Assembly (NCBI RefSeq): GCF_027497355.1
Contig: NZ_CP114909.1
Span: forward strand, 5,661,001 to 5,725,000
Direction of reading: 5' to 3'
Source: Micromonospora sp. WMMA1947
Lineage (GTDB): Bacteria; Actinomycetota; Actinomycetes; Mycobacteriales; Micromonosporaceae
DNA: 64,000 bases
Shown: positions 8,308 to 16,022 of the stretch, in pieces
Layout of the letters: each line of letters starts with the position of its first letter
Position numbering within the stretch: position 1 is the first letter of the stretch
Position numbers and translations under genes: made by a program
The notes under the pieces: model-generated
Databases searched by the model: none
The model's input: the letters and a program-made list of their open reading frames with translations, nothing else
What the model was told of the DNA's origin: nothing

Positions 8308-10410
8308 TCAACGGGCCGCTGCCGCGGCGCGGGAACGCCACAGCAGCCAGACGAAGTACGGGGTGCCGATCAGTGCGGTGACCAGACCGGCGGGGATCTG
8401 GGCGGGGGCGATGACGGTGCGGCCGAGCGTGTCGGCGAGGCTGACCAGGGTGGCGCCGAGCAGCACCGCGACCGGCAGGACGCGGGTGTGCCGCCCGCCG
8501 ACCAGCGCGCGGGCCGCGTGCGGCGCGACCAGGCCGACGAAGCCGATCACGCCGACCGCCGACACGGCGGTGGCGGTGAGTATCGCCGCCAGGCCGAGCG
8601 CGACCAGCCGGGCGTGCTCCAGCCGGACCCCGAGCACGCGGGGCGTGTCGTCGTCGAGCGCGAGCAGGTCCAGCTCGCGGCGTACGGCGGCCACCAGCGG
8701 CAACGCGATCAGCAGCGCGATCGCCACCGGCAGCACCTGCGGCGCGGTACGCCCGTAGGTGGAGCCGGACAGCCAGGTCAGCGCCTTGCCGGTGTTCCAC
8801 GGGTCGGACGACACCACGATGAACGTGATGACCGCCGTACCGCCCTGCCAGACCGCGAAGCCGATCAGCACCAGCCGGTCGGAGTTGAGCCCGCGCCGCC
8901 GCGCCAGGCCGTAGACCAGCGCGAACGCGGCGACGGCGCCGAGTCCGGCGGCGCCGGACAGGGCGAGCACGCCGGCCATCGGCGCGAACGTCAGCAGCGA
9001 CACCGCGCCGATGCCGGCGCCGCCGGTGATGCCGAGGATGCCCGGTTCGGCGAGCGGGTTGCGGCACACCGCCTGCACCGTGGTGCCGGCCAGGGCCAGC
9101 GCGGCGCCGGCCAGCAGCGCCGCGGTGACGCGCGGCCAGCGGGCGTCCAGCACGAAGGTGTACGCCGGCCCGGTGCGGCCCTGAACCCAGTTGACGATGT
9201 CGCCGAGCAGCACCCAGGTGTCACCGAAGAGCATGCCGAGCACCAGCGCGGCGGTGACGACGACCGCGCAGAGCGCGATGACCACGGCGACGAAGCCGCG
9301 GGAGCGTACGGCGGCGTGACCGCCCGGCGCCTGCCGGGTCGGCCCGGCGTCGCGGTGGCGGCGGGCCAGCCAGATCAGCAGCACCGCGCCGAAGAGCGTG
9401 GTCACCACGCCGGTCGGCACGTCGACGCCGGCCTGCCCGCCGAGCACGGCCCGCAGCAGCACGTCGGAGCCGAGCACGATGACCACGCCGACGATGCCGG
9501 CCAGCGGCATCAGGACCCGGTGCCGGTGCACCTCGGGCACCCACTTGCCGAGCAGCCGGACGATCACCGGCGCGCCGAGGCCGACGAAGCCGATCGGCCC
9601 GGCCATGGTGACCGCCGCGGCGGAGAGCAGCACCGCCAGCAGCACCACTGTGAGCCGGGTGCGGCGCACGTTGAGCCCGAGCACGGTGGCGGTGTCGTCG
9701 CCGAGGGCGAGCAGGTCCAGCCGGTGCCCGAGCGCCACGAGCAGCAGCGCGGCGACCCCGATCACGGGGGCGAGCTGGGTGAACGCGACCAGGTCGCCCT
9801 GCACGAGCGAGCCGTTGCCCCAGGCGAACAGGCCGATGGTGGACTGCTCGAACAGCAGCAGGAGCAGCATGGTCACCGAGGCCAGCGCCATCGCGGTGGC
9901 CGAGCCGGCGAGGATGAGCCGGGTGGTGGCGGCCTGGCCGCCGGCCGAGAGCAGCATGACCAGGGAGGCGGCGGCGAGGCCGCCGCAGAACGCCAGGCCG
10001 CCCGAGGGCAGCGCCGGCAGCGCGATCCCGAACGCGGCGGTGGAGACGATCGCCAGATGCGCGCCCGCGTTGACCGCGAGCGTGTCCGGCGAGGCGAGCG
10101 GGTTGCGGGTGGTCGACTGCAGCGCGGCGCCGGCGAAACCGAGCGCGACGCCGACGGCGAGGCCGGTGAGCAGCCGGGGCAGGCGGGAGGCGACGAGGAT
10201 CCGGGCGGCCTCGTCGTCACCACCGGTGAGCAGCCGGAGCAGGTCCAGCGCCCCCACCGACGACGTGCCCTGGGTGAGGTGCACCGCGGTGATCGCGACG
10301 AGCACGACGGCGGCGAGGGTGAACGCGCCGGCGACCCGGCTGCGCCGGGCAGGCGGCGGCCCGACCGGGGCCGGCCTGGTGGCCGGCCCCGGCGGGGCGG
10401 GGGCGGTCAT
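8308..10410 (-). CDS. FhuB-type fused double FecCD permease for ferric siderophore
   Basis: Inner-membrane permease of 700 residues with two FecCD/BtuC domains in one chain (about residues 20-340 and 365-690). Each has around ten hydrophobic spans and the family motif: LQSTTRNPLASPDTLAVNAG in the first half and VQAVCRNPLAEPGILGITGG in the second. It therefore forms a complete translocation pore alone, like E. coli FhuB. The ATG at 10410 is chosen because residues further upstream would overlap the lipoprotein gene. Five bases separate it from the upstream gene. The substrate is inferred to be the desferrioxamine made by the adjacent operon. Confidence 0.92.
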   Translation of the reverse strand: MTAPAPPGPATRPAPVGPPPARRSRVAGAFTLAAVVLVAITAVHLTQGTSSVGALDLLRLLTGGDDEAARILVASRLPRLLTGLAVGVALGFAGAALQSTTRNPLASPDTLAVNAGAHLAIVSTAAFGIALPALPSGGLAFCGGLAAASLVMLLSAGGQAATTRLILAGSATAMALASVTMLLLLLFEQSTIGLFAWGNGSLVQGDLVAFTQLAPVIGVAALLLVALGHRLDLLALGDDTATVLGLNVRRTRLTVVLLAVLLSAAAVTMAGPIGFVGLGAPVIVRLLGKWVPEVHRHRVLMPLAGIVGVVIVLGSDVLLRAVLGGQAGVDVPTGVVTTLFGAVLLIWLARRHRDAGPTRQAPGGHAAVRSRGFVAVVIALCAVVVTAALVLGMLFGDTWVLLGDIVNWVQGRTGPAYTFVLDARWPRVTAALLAGAALALAGTTVQAVCRNPLAEPGILGITGGAGIGAVSLLTFAPMAGVLALSGAAGLGAVAAFALVYGLARRRGLNSDRLVLIGFAVWQGGTAVITFIVVSSDPWNTGKALTWLSGSTYGRTAPQVLPVAIALLIALPLVAAVRRELDLLALDDDTPRVLGVRLEHARLVALGLAAILTATAVSAVGVIGFVGLVAPHAARALVGGRHTRVLPVAVLLGATLVSLADTLGRTVIAPAQIPAGLVTALIGTPYFVWLLWRSRAAAAAR

Positions 10411-10415
10411 CGCGC

Positions 10416-11405
10416 TCAAGCCGTGTAGACCTTGACGAGCTCGTCGATGTACTGCTTGGCGGACAGCGTGCCGCCGAAGGTCCAGATGCCGTTGGGCATC
10501 TTGTGCAGCTTGTTCTGCTGCACGAACGGCAGGGAGCGCCAGATCGCGTTGCCGGCGAGGCCGTCGGCGAACACGTCGGTGCCGTCCGAGGCGTTGTAGA
10601 AGAAGTGCAGGTCCTGGCTCTTGAGGACGTTCATGCCCTCGACGTCGGTCTGGCCCAGGCCCCACATCTCGTCGGTCTTGCCGGTCCAGGCGTTCTTGAG
10701 GCCGAGCTGGATGCCGAGCTGGGAGACGAGCGCGCCCTGGCCGAACATCCGGATCGAGACGGTGCTGCCCTCCTTCCAGCCGTCGGCGATGGCGAACTGC
10801 TTGCCGGCCGCCCCGGCGTCGGCGATCTTCTTCTTGCCGTCGGCGATGGCGGCGTCGAAGTCGGCGAGCAGCTTGTCCGCCTGGGCGGTACGACCGGTCG
10901 CGGTGGCGATCATCTTCAGGTCCGCGCGCATCCGGCCGATGTTGTCGGAGGCGTCGCTGCCCTTGGTGACCAGCACCGGGACGTACTTCTCCAGCTGGGT
11001 GACGACGGCGGAGCCGCGCTCGGCCTCCATCACCACGAGGTCCGGCTGGAGGGCGACGATGGAGTCGACGCTCGGCTCACCCCGGGTGCCGACGTCCTTG
11101 ACGCCCGGGTCGAGCGGGGCGGCGGTCACCCAGGTGGCGTACCCCTTGGGGTCGGCCACGCCGACCGGCATCACGCCGAGGCCGACGAGCATCTCCACCT
11201 CGCCCCACTCCAGGCCGACGACCTTGGTGGCGGGGCTCTTGAGGGTGATGGTCTTGCCCCGGCTGTCGGTGACGGTGACCGGGCCGGTCGACGCGGCGTC
11301 GGAGGGGGACGGTGCGGCGGCGGGCTCCTCGGTGGTGCCGCAGCCGGCGATCAGCAGCGCGCCGGCCGCGGCGGCGGCGAGCAGGGTCATGCGGGTACGC
11401 AACAT
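10416..11405 (-). CDS. Ferric-siderophore-binding lipoprotein
   Basis: ABC-transporter solute-binding lipoprotein of 329 residues, FepB/FhuD-like (Peripla_BP_2 fold). The N-terminus is a lipoprotein signal with lipobox LIAGC and acylated Cys22. It captures ferric siderophore at the outer face of the membrane and passes it to the fused permease. The ATG at 11405 has a GAAGAGA ribosome site and sits directly before the signal. An in-frame start 36 bp upstream would place charged residues ahead of the signal and is less likely. It is the second gene of the uptake operon, 28 bp after the ATPase gene. Confidence 0.92.
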   Translation of the reverse strand: MLRTRMTLLAAAAAGALLIAGCGTTEEPAAAPSPSDAASTGPVTVTDSRGKTITLKSPATKVVGLEWGEVEMLVGLGVMPVGVADPKGYATWVTAAPLDPGVKDVGTRGEPSVDSIVALQPDLVVMEAERGSAVVTQLEKYVPVLVTKGSDASDNIGRMRADLKMIATATGRTAQADKLLADFDAAIADGKKKIADAGAAGKQFAIADGWKEGSTVSIRMFGQGALVSQLGIQLGLKNAWTGKTDEMWGLGQTDVEGMNVLKSQDLHFFYNASDGTDVFADGLAGNAIWRSLPFVQQNKLHKMPNGIWTFGGTLSAKQYIDELVKVYTA

Positions 11406-11433
11406 CGGTTTCTCTTCTGTGTGCAGGAATCGG

Positions 11434-12258
11434 TCAGGCACAGACGCGGGTCGTGTGCCGGCCGACGGGACGAGTGGAGAGCAGGTTGGTGACCGGGTCG
11501 ACGGTCACCTCGACGCGGATGCCGTAGGCCTCGGTGAGCGCCGCCTCGGTGAACACCTCGTGCGGCGTGCCGGCACCGCGTACCCGGCCTTCGTGCAGGA
11601 GCACGACCTGGTCGGCGACGGCAGCCGCCTGGTTGAGGTCGTGCAGCACCACACCGACGGCGACGCCGGCGGTGTCGGCGAGTTCGCGCATCAGGTCGAG
11701 GATCTCCACCTGGTAGCGCAGGTCCAGGAACGTGGTCGGCTCGTCCAGCAGCAGGATCGCGGTGTCCTGGGCCAGGCAGGTGGCCAGCCACACGCGTTGC
11801 AGCTCACCGCCGGACAGCTCGTCGACCGGCCGGGCGGCCATGGCGTCGACGCCGGTGACCCGCATGGCCCGGTCGATGGCGGCCGGCCCGTCGAGGTCGT
11901 TCGCGCGCCACCGCTGCCGGTACGGGTGCCGGCCGTACCCGACCACGTCGCGCACCGTCACCCCGCTGGGGGTGGGGCGGCTCTGCGCGAGCAGCGTCAC
12001 CCGGCGGGCGAAGTCCCGGGCGGACAGCGACCGGGCCGGCGTGCCGTCGGCCAGCACGATCTCGCCGTGCTCCAGCGGGTGCAGGCGGGCCAGCCCGCGC
12101 AGCAGCGTCGACTTGCCGCTGCCGTTCGGGCCGACCAACGCGGTCACTGCCGCGGGCCGCAGCGTGATGGCGGCGTCGTGGACCACCGTCGTGCCGTGAT
12201 AGCCCAGCCGCAGGTCACTGCCGCTCAAGCCGTCGGCTCGCACCGTTCTGCTCGTCAC
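11434..12258 (-). CDS. Ferric-siderophore ABC transporter ATPase
   Basis: FecE/FhuC-type ATPase of 274 residues. It has Walker A GPNGSGKST, signature LSGGELQR, Walker B AILLLDEPTTFLDL and the H-loop in VLHDLN. It energises the permease encoded downstream. The start used is the GTG at 12258, which directly abuts the iron box, so there is no room for a ribosome-binding site. Either the transcript is leaderless or translation begins a few codons later (GTG, codon 6). It is the first gene of the uptake operon. Confidence 0.92.
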   Translation of the reverse strand: MTSRTVRADGLSGSDLRLGYHGTTVVHDAAITLRPAAVTALVGPNGSGKSTLLRGLARLHPLEHGEIVLADGTPARSLSARDFARRVTLLAQSRPTPSGVTVRDVVGYGRHPYRQRWRANDLDGPAAIDRAMRVTGVDAMAARPVDELSGGELQRVWLATCLAQDTAILLLDEPTTFLDLRYQVEILDLMRELADTAGVAVGVVLHDLNQAAAVADQVVLLHEGRVRGAGTPHEVFTEAALTEAYGIRVEVTVDPVTNLLSTRPVGRHTTRVCA

Positions 12259-12296
12259 GGAGGTTAGGCTAACCTAAGACTTGATCGTGCTGTCAA
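12259..12296 (-). promoter_or_regulatory. Promoter and iron box 3 of the siderophore-uptake operon
   Basis: On the plus strand 12259-12277 reads GGAGGTTAGGCTAACCTAA, 17 of 19 positions identical to the iron-box consensus. On the minus strand there is a perfect -35 TTGACA (12296-12291), a 19-bp spacer, and a -10 TAGCCT (12271-12266) embedded in the box. The -10 is only 7 bases from the GTG start, which predicts a leaderless mRNA. Confidence 0.8.
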
Positions 12297-12316
12297 GCCG
12301 GTCCTTCGGTCCGATC

Positions 12317-12366
12317 TCCTCCCCCACCCCACCCCCGCCCCCACCCCCGCCCTCACCCCCGCCCGG
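12317..12366. repeat. C-rich tract with G-quadruplex potential on the minus strand
   Basis: A tract of about 50 bases is almost entirely C with single spacers, containing six or more runs of four or five C. On the minus strand these are G-runs close enough to fold as a G-quadruplex. It lies between the pectate lyase terminator and the uptake-operon promoter. Confidence 0.6.
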
Positions 12367-12367
12367 G

Positions 12368-12426
12368 TCGATCATGAGGTTGACGGCGGCGTCGATCTCC
12401 GATCCGGCCGCCAACCTCATGATCGA
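12368..12426 (-). terminator. Inverted repeat after the pectate lyase gene
   Basis: A perfect 15-bp inverted repeat, TCGATCATGAGGTTG (12368-12382) and CAACCTCATGATCGA (12412-12426), with a 29-base loop. It begins 19 bp after the lyase stop. It could be a factor-independent terminator insulating the iron operon, or a protein site given the long loop and palindromic GATCATGATC-like ends. Confidence 0.55.
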
Positions 12427-12445
12427 TCGAGCGGGGGGCGGGCCG

Positions 12446-14062
12446 TCAGAGGGAGACCGGCCGGCCGCCGAGGGTCACCGTCAGGCGGCCGTCGCCGGCA
12501 AAGGACCAGGCCAGGGCACCGGGGTACGTGGCGCAGCGGGAGCCGTTCGAGCCGGACCAGAACTGGTTCGAGCCGTCCACGTTGCCGACGGTCTTGTCGT
12601 TCGAGCCACCGCCGGCGAAACGGCAGGAGGTGTTGCTCCGGAACACCGAGGTGCCGGCGTCGAACGAGAAGTTGCGTTCGGTGTTGTCGATGCTCAGGTT
12701 GTTCGAAATGGTCATCGTGCCCGGGTTGCGGTTGAACGTGAATCCGTGCTTGCCATTGCGGTACGCGATGGTGCGCCGGACGGTGTGGTTGACAGCGATG
12801 TCCTCGCCGCCGAGCTTGAAGCCGTTGCGGTCGCCGTTGCCGTTCTGCGTACCGTTGCTCAGCGTGCCGTTGCTGAAGGCCAGCGAGTCCTCGATGGTCA
12901 CCGTGCCGATCGCGCCGGTGTCGGACTTGGTGTAGAGGTCCCATCCGTCGTCGATGTTGTGGTGCGACACCGCGTACCGGAAGACGTTCCCGCCGCCGAC
13001 GGTGAGCTTGGCCGCGAAGCCGTCGGCGTCCTCGCCGTCGGAGTCGGCGTTGTCGTGCGACTCCACACTGACCATCAGGTTGTTGGCGGGCCACTGGTCG
13101 CGGGGCGTGCTGGAGGCGATCCGGGACAGCTGCAGCCCGGTGTCGCGGTTGAACCGGGTCACCGTCCGCTCGATGATGTTGTTGCTGCCGCCGACGAAGA
13201 TGCCGTTGTCACCGGCCCGCTCCACCACGAGCCCGCGCACGTGCCAGTACGACGCGTTGAGCGCCAGTCCCCGGTTGGCCGGGTCCTCGCTCATCGCCGA
13301 GAAGTTGAGGATCGGCGTCTCGCCGGGGTAGGCGTACAGGTTCTTGCGGGCGCTCGACGTGCCGTTGTTGCCGGCGGCGACGGTGACCGTCTGGGACAGG
13401 TTGTACGTGCCGCCGCGCAGGTAGATCGTGCCGCCGGCGCCGACGCGGGTGATCGCCGCGGCGATCGTGGTGGGGCTGGCCTGGGTGCCGGCCGCGCCGG
13501 CGGTGCCGTTCGGCGCGGCGTAGATCGCGCCGCCGGCCGGCGGCGGCGTGCTGGGGGGTGGCGTGCTCGGGGGCGGGCTGCTCGGCGGCGGGCTGCTCGG
13601 CGGCGGGGCGCTGGTCGGCGTGCCGGTGGTCGGGGTGACGCCGCCGGTGCAGGTGACGCCGTTGACGGCGAACGTGGACGGCACCGGGTTGCTGCTGTTG
13701 TTCCAGGTGCCGTTGAAGCCGAACGACGTGCTCGCGTTGGTGCCCAGGCTGCCGTTGTAGCTGACGTTCGCGGCCCGGACGGACGCGCCGCCGGCGGTGA
13801 TCTCGGCGCCCCAGGCCTGCGCGACTGTCTGCCCGGCGGCGAAGGTCCAGGTGACGGCCCAGCCGTCGAGCGGGTCGCCGAGGTTGGTCAGGTTGACGTT
13901 GGCGGTGAAGCCGCCGCCCCACTGCGCGGTGACGGCGTAGTCGACGCGGCAGCCGGCGGCCGCCTGCGCGGCGGTCGCGCCGACGGCCAGGCCGGACGCG
14001 GCGAGCGCGGCCGTCGCCGCGGCCGAGGTCCACAACACCGTACGGCGGTGTCGGTTGATCAT
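12446..14062 (-). CDS. Secreted CBM2 - pectate lyase (PL9-like)
   Basis: Secreted two-domain polysaccharide lyase of 538 residues. In order: Sec signal peptide (about 1-35), CBM2 cellulose-binding module (about 36-135, with GCRVDYAVTAQWGGGF and the paired cysteines typical of the family), a Pro/Ser/Thr linker (about 143-172), and a right-handed beta-helix catalytic domain with IYLRGGTYNLSQTV, DADGFAAKLTVGGGN and DDGWDLYTKSDTG, characteristic of family 9 pectate lyases. It should cleave de-esterified polygalacturonan while bound to plant cell walls. The ATG at 14062 has a GGAGGAG ribosome site. It is monocistronic, with a GTAAGCGCTTTC operator about 130 bp upstream. Confidence 0.88.
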   Translation of the reverse strand: MINRHRRTVLWTSAAATAALAASGLAVGATAAQAAAGCRVDYAVTAQWGGGFTANVNLTNLGDPLDGWAVTWTFAAGQTVAQAWGAEITAGGASVRAANVSYNGSLGTNASTSFGFNGTWNNSSNPVPSTFAVNGVTCTGGVTPTTGTPTSAPPPSSPPPSSPPPSTPPPSTPPPAGGAIYAAPNGTAGAAGTQASPTTIAAAITRVGAGGTIYLRGGTYNLSQTVTVAAGNNGTSSARKNLYAYPGETPILNFSAMSEDPANRGLALNASYWHVRGLVVERAGDNGIFVGGSNNIIERTVTRFNRDTGLQLSRIASSTPRDQWPANNLMVSVESHDNADSDGEDADGFAAKLTVGGGNVFRYAVSHHNIDDGWDLYTKSDTGAIGTVTIEDSLAFSNGTLSNGTQNGNGDRNGFKLGGEDIAVNHTVRRTIAYRNGKHGFTFNRNPGTMTISNNLSIDNTERNFSFDAGTSVFRSNTSCRFAGGGSNDKTVGNVDGSNQFWSGSNGSRCATYPGALAWSFAGDGRLTVTLGGRPVSL

Positions 14063-14417
14063 AGTGCACTCCTCCGGGGTGGTGGTGCAGTGCCCGCGCC
14101 GCAACGGCACCGATGCCCGGTCGGTGTCAGGGCGGGCCTTGTCGCCCGGACGTCCGTGTCGCCACGGACGAACGCTCACGCCTCCCGCTCAGTAAGCGCT
14201 TTCAGCGCAGCCTAACGACGGGCGTCGATACGGTCAAACCTCGGCCGACGCTGAACGATCTCGCCGCACCGTCCGTATCCACTGCCGACGGGAACATCGG
14301 CCGGAACCGCGATGCCGGAGCGGGCACGAGCACGATTCCTCCAGTCGTCACTTCGCACCGCGGAGGCGGCGCGGCGGTCGCCGCACCCGCCCTCCCGGTC
14401 AACCAGAGGAGAGGTGC
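14063..14417. other. Divergent intergenic region, 355 bp
   Basis: It lies between the divergent pectate lyase gene and the repeat-protein gene. It holds a LacI-type operator-like palindrome at 14192-14203. A ribosome site AGAGGAGAGG is present just before 14418. I see no coding capacity and no clear -35/-10 pair. Confidence 0.6.
14192..14203 (-). promoter_or_regulatory. LacI-family operator-like palindrome upstream of the PL9-like gene
   Basis: GTAAGCGCTTTC is a near-perfect palindrome around AAGCGCTT, the form typical of LacI-family operators that control glycan-degradation genes in actinomycetes. It lies about 130 bp before the lyase start. It differs from the GCGTTAACGC sites near the arabinanase genes, suggesting a different regulator. 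Confidence 0.55.
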
Positions 14418-15278
14418 ATGGCCAGGGGTACGCGCAAGACCGCGGTCCTGAAGCTCGGCGGGGTGGGCGCCCTCGCGGCGCTGCTGTTCGCCGGCGGACT
14501 GCAACTGGCGTCGGCGGGCGAGAACAACCGCCCGGCTACCACTGCCGCCGCGCAGACCGTGAACTGCCCGACCGTACGCGACAAGCTGCCCGCCGTCCCC
14601 GCGGCGGCGTCGGCCCAGGTGGAACGGGAACTGGCCAACCTGGACCAGGAGATCGTCCGGCAGAACGAGCGGCTGGCCCGGCAGGCGGTACGCCCCGAGG
14701 GCGGACCGGCGTTCATCGACAACGCCATCCTCGGCCCGCTGCGCAGCAAGCGCGTCGCCGTGCTCGACCGCATCGAGATCGCCTTCAACCGAATCGGCGC
14801 GCAGCGGCCGGACCTGGACGCGCTGGCGACCTGCACGCTCAACGCCCCGGGCGTGCCGAGCGCCGTCAACGGTGGCGCCGGCCAGGCCGGCAACGGCAAC
14901 GGCAACGGGCAGGCCGGTAACGGCAACGGCAACGCCGGGGGTCAGAACGGCAACGCGGGCGGCCAGAACGGCAACGCCGGCGGTGCGGCGCGGACCGTCA
15001 ACTGCCCCCGGGTCGCGCTGCCCGCCGTTCCGGCGTCGGCCGCCGGTCAGGTGCAGGCCGAACTGGCCACGCTGGACAAGCAGATCACCGAGGCCAACGC
15101 CCGCCTCGCCCAGCTCGCGGTACGCCCCGAGGGCGGACCGGCGTTCATCGACAACGCCGTCCTCGGCCCGTTGCGCAGCAAGCGCGTCGCGGCGCTCGAC
15201 CGCATCGAGATCGCGTTCAACCGGGTCGGCGCGCAGCGGCCGAACCTGGACGGGTTCGCCACCTGCGGCCTGAACTGA
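14418..15278 (+). CDS. Secreted protein of two homologous repeats, unknown function
   Basis: Protein of 286 residues not assigned to a family. The N-terminus is a signal peptide (about 1-33). Two homologous units follow (residues 48-142 and 194-286), each starting VNCP and ending ATCxLN, so each has two cysteines that could form a disulfide. Both share the stretch AVRPEGGPAFIDNA and then LGPLRSKRVA. Between the cysteines the unit is predicted helical with many Leu/Glu/Arg. The units are joined by a Gly/Asn/Gln linker with repeated GNGNG and GGQNGNA. The ATG at 14418 has AGAGGAGAGG just before it. It is monocistronic, with a strong terminator behind it. A wall-associated or extracellular binding role is possible, but I infer no specific function. 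Confidence 0.8.
   Translation: MARGTRKTAVLKLGGVGALAALLFAGGLQLASAGENNRPATTAAAQTVNCPTVRDKLPAVPAAASAQVERELANLDQEIVRQNERLARQAVRPEGGPAFIDNAILGPLRSKRVAVLDRIEIAFNRIGAQRPDLDALATCTLNAPGVPSAVNGGAGQAGNGNGNGQAGNGNGNAGGQNGNAGGQNGNAGGAARTVNCPRVALPAVPASAAGQVQAELATLDKQITEANARLAQLAVRPEGGPAFIDNAVLGPLRSKRVAALDRIEIAFNRVGAQRPNLDGFATCGLN
14559..14843 (+). repeat. Intragenic repeat copy 1 in the secreted repeat protein
   Basis: First of two homologous 280-bp units within the gene at 14418-15278. The most conserved part starts at about 14688 and reads GCGGTACGCCCCGAGGGCGG onward, identical for over 40 bp to copy 2. Confidence 0.8.
14997..15275 (+). repeat. Intragenic repeat copy 2 in the secreted repeat protein
   Basis: Second homologous unit, separated from copy 1 by a Gly/Asn-coding linker of about 150 bp. 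High DNA-level identity in the centre points to a recent duplication or ongoing gene conversion. Confidence 0.8.
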
Positions 15279-15286
15279 TCCGGCCC

Positions 15287-15326
15287 GGTCGCGGCCCGGC
15301 GGTGCGCATCCCGCCGGGCCGCGACC
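15287..15326. terminator. Bidirectional terminator between converging genes
   Basis: Perfect 16-bp stem GGTCGCGGCCCGGCGG (15287-15302) and CCGCCGGGCCGCGACC (15311-15326) with an 8-base loop. It lies 8 bp after the repeat-protein stop and 4 bp before the hemerythrin stop. Confidence 0.85.
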
Positions 15327-15330
15327 GTGC

Positions 15331-15801
15331 TCACAACGGCCCGAACACGTCGCCCGGGTCGGCGTCCAGGGTGAGCGTCTCCAGCACGGTGAGCAGGCTG
15401 CGCTCCTCGTACCGGAAGTGCGACTCCATGACCGCCGCCACCCCCTCCAGGTGCCGGGCGAGTTCCCCGGGCGGGGCGTCGCGGGCCACCGCCGCGCTCA
15501 GCCCGGTCAGCAGGTACCCGATCATCGAGTGGTCCTGCCGCAATCGGTCCAGCGTGTCGCGCAACCCGGGATGCCGCGTCGCGATCGCCGGGAAGAGGCT
15601 GTGGTCCTCGCCCTCGTGATGCGCGGTCAGCGCCGCACAGAACCCGTGGCAGAACAACAGCAGGTCACGCGTCGCGGGACGGGCCGGCTCACCGTCGGCC
15701 AGCGCCTGCCGGGTCGCCTCCAGCGCCTCGCGCAGCCGCTCGTGCACGGCCCGCATCTCCCGGCTCCAGGCCACCAGCCTGGTCTGTTCGCCCTCAGCCA
15801 T
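15331..15801 (-). CDS. Hemerythrin-like (HHE) domain protein
   Basis: Single-domain helical protein of 156 residues with the hemerythrin ligand pattern: His20, His52, His61/His62 with Glu65 (HHEGED), His91, His128 and Glu132/133 (ESHFRYEE). These side chains would hold a di-iron site. Bacterial members bind oxygen or nitric oxide or store and sense iron, and the role here is not known. The ATG at 15801 opens the domain directly. It is transcribed alone and converges with the upstream secreted-protein gene. Confidence 0.88.
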   Translation of the reverse strand: MAEGEQTRLVAWSREMRAVHERLREALEATRQALADGEPARPATRDLLLFCHGFCAALTAHHEGEDHSLFPAIATRHPGLRDTLDRLRQDHSMIGYLLTGLSAAVARDAPPGELARHLEGVAAVMESHFRYEERSLLTVLETLTLDADPGDVFGPL

Positions 15802-16006
15802 GAGGCGAGGGCGAAGGGACGACGAGTGTCACCGTCGTGCTCCCTTCGATCCGGCGCCTCCATGCCTGACACGGTCTGCCACCGGCACGCGACGCTTGCC
15901 CGAGCATAGCCAGGACGGCGCCCGTCGGGTGTCCCGCGCGCGCGGACGGCCCGGTGCGAGGAATGGGACGACGCGAGCGCCGGCGCTCCGGGTGGCCGCG
16001 CGGTCG

Positions 16007-16022
16007 TACGCTGAAGCAACCA
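16007..16022 (+). promoter_or_regulatory. Probable leaderless promoter of the AfsR-like regulator
   Basis: TACGCT (16007-16012) fits the actinobacterial -10 pattern TANNNT and lies 9 bases before the ATG at 16022. No ribosome-binding sequence is present, so a leaderless transcript starting at or next to the ATG is likely. Confidence 0.5.

Noticed and set aside
8284..10428. Long plus-strand frame opposite the siderophore permease
   Set aside because: Translation is a Gln/Arg/Gly-rich low-complexity chain without domains, while the minus strand encodes a textbook double FecCD permease.
14870..14996. Short tandem repeats that might suggest a CRISPR-like array
   Set aside because: They are in frame, code a Gly/Asn/Gln linker, have no constant spacer length, and no cas gene is present.
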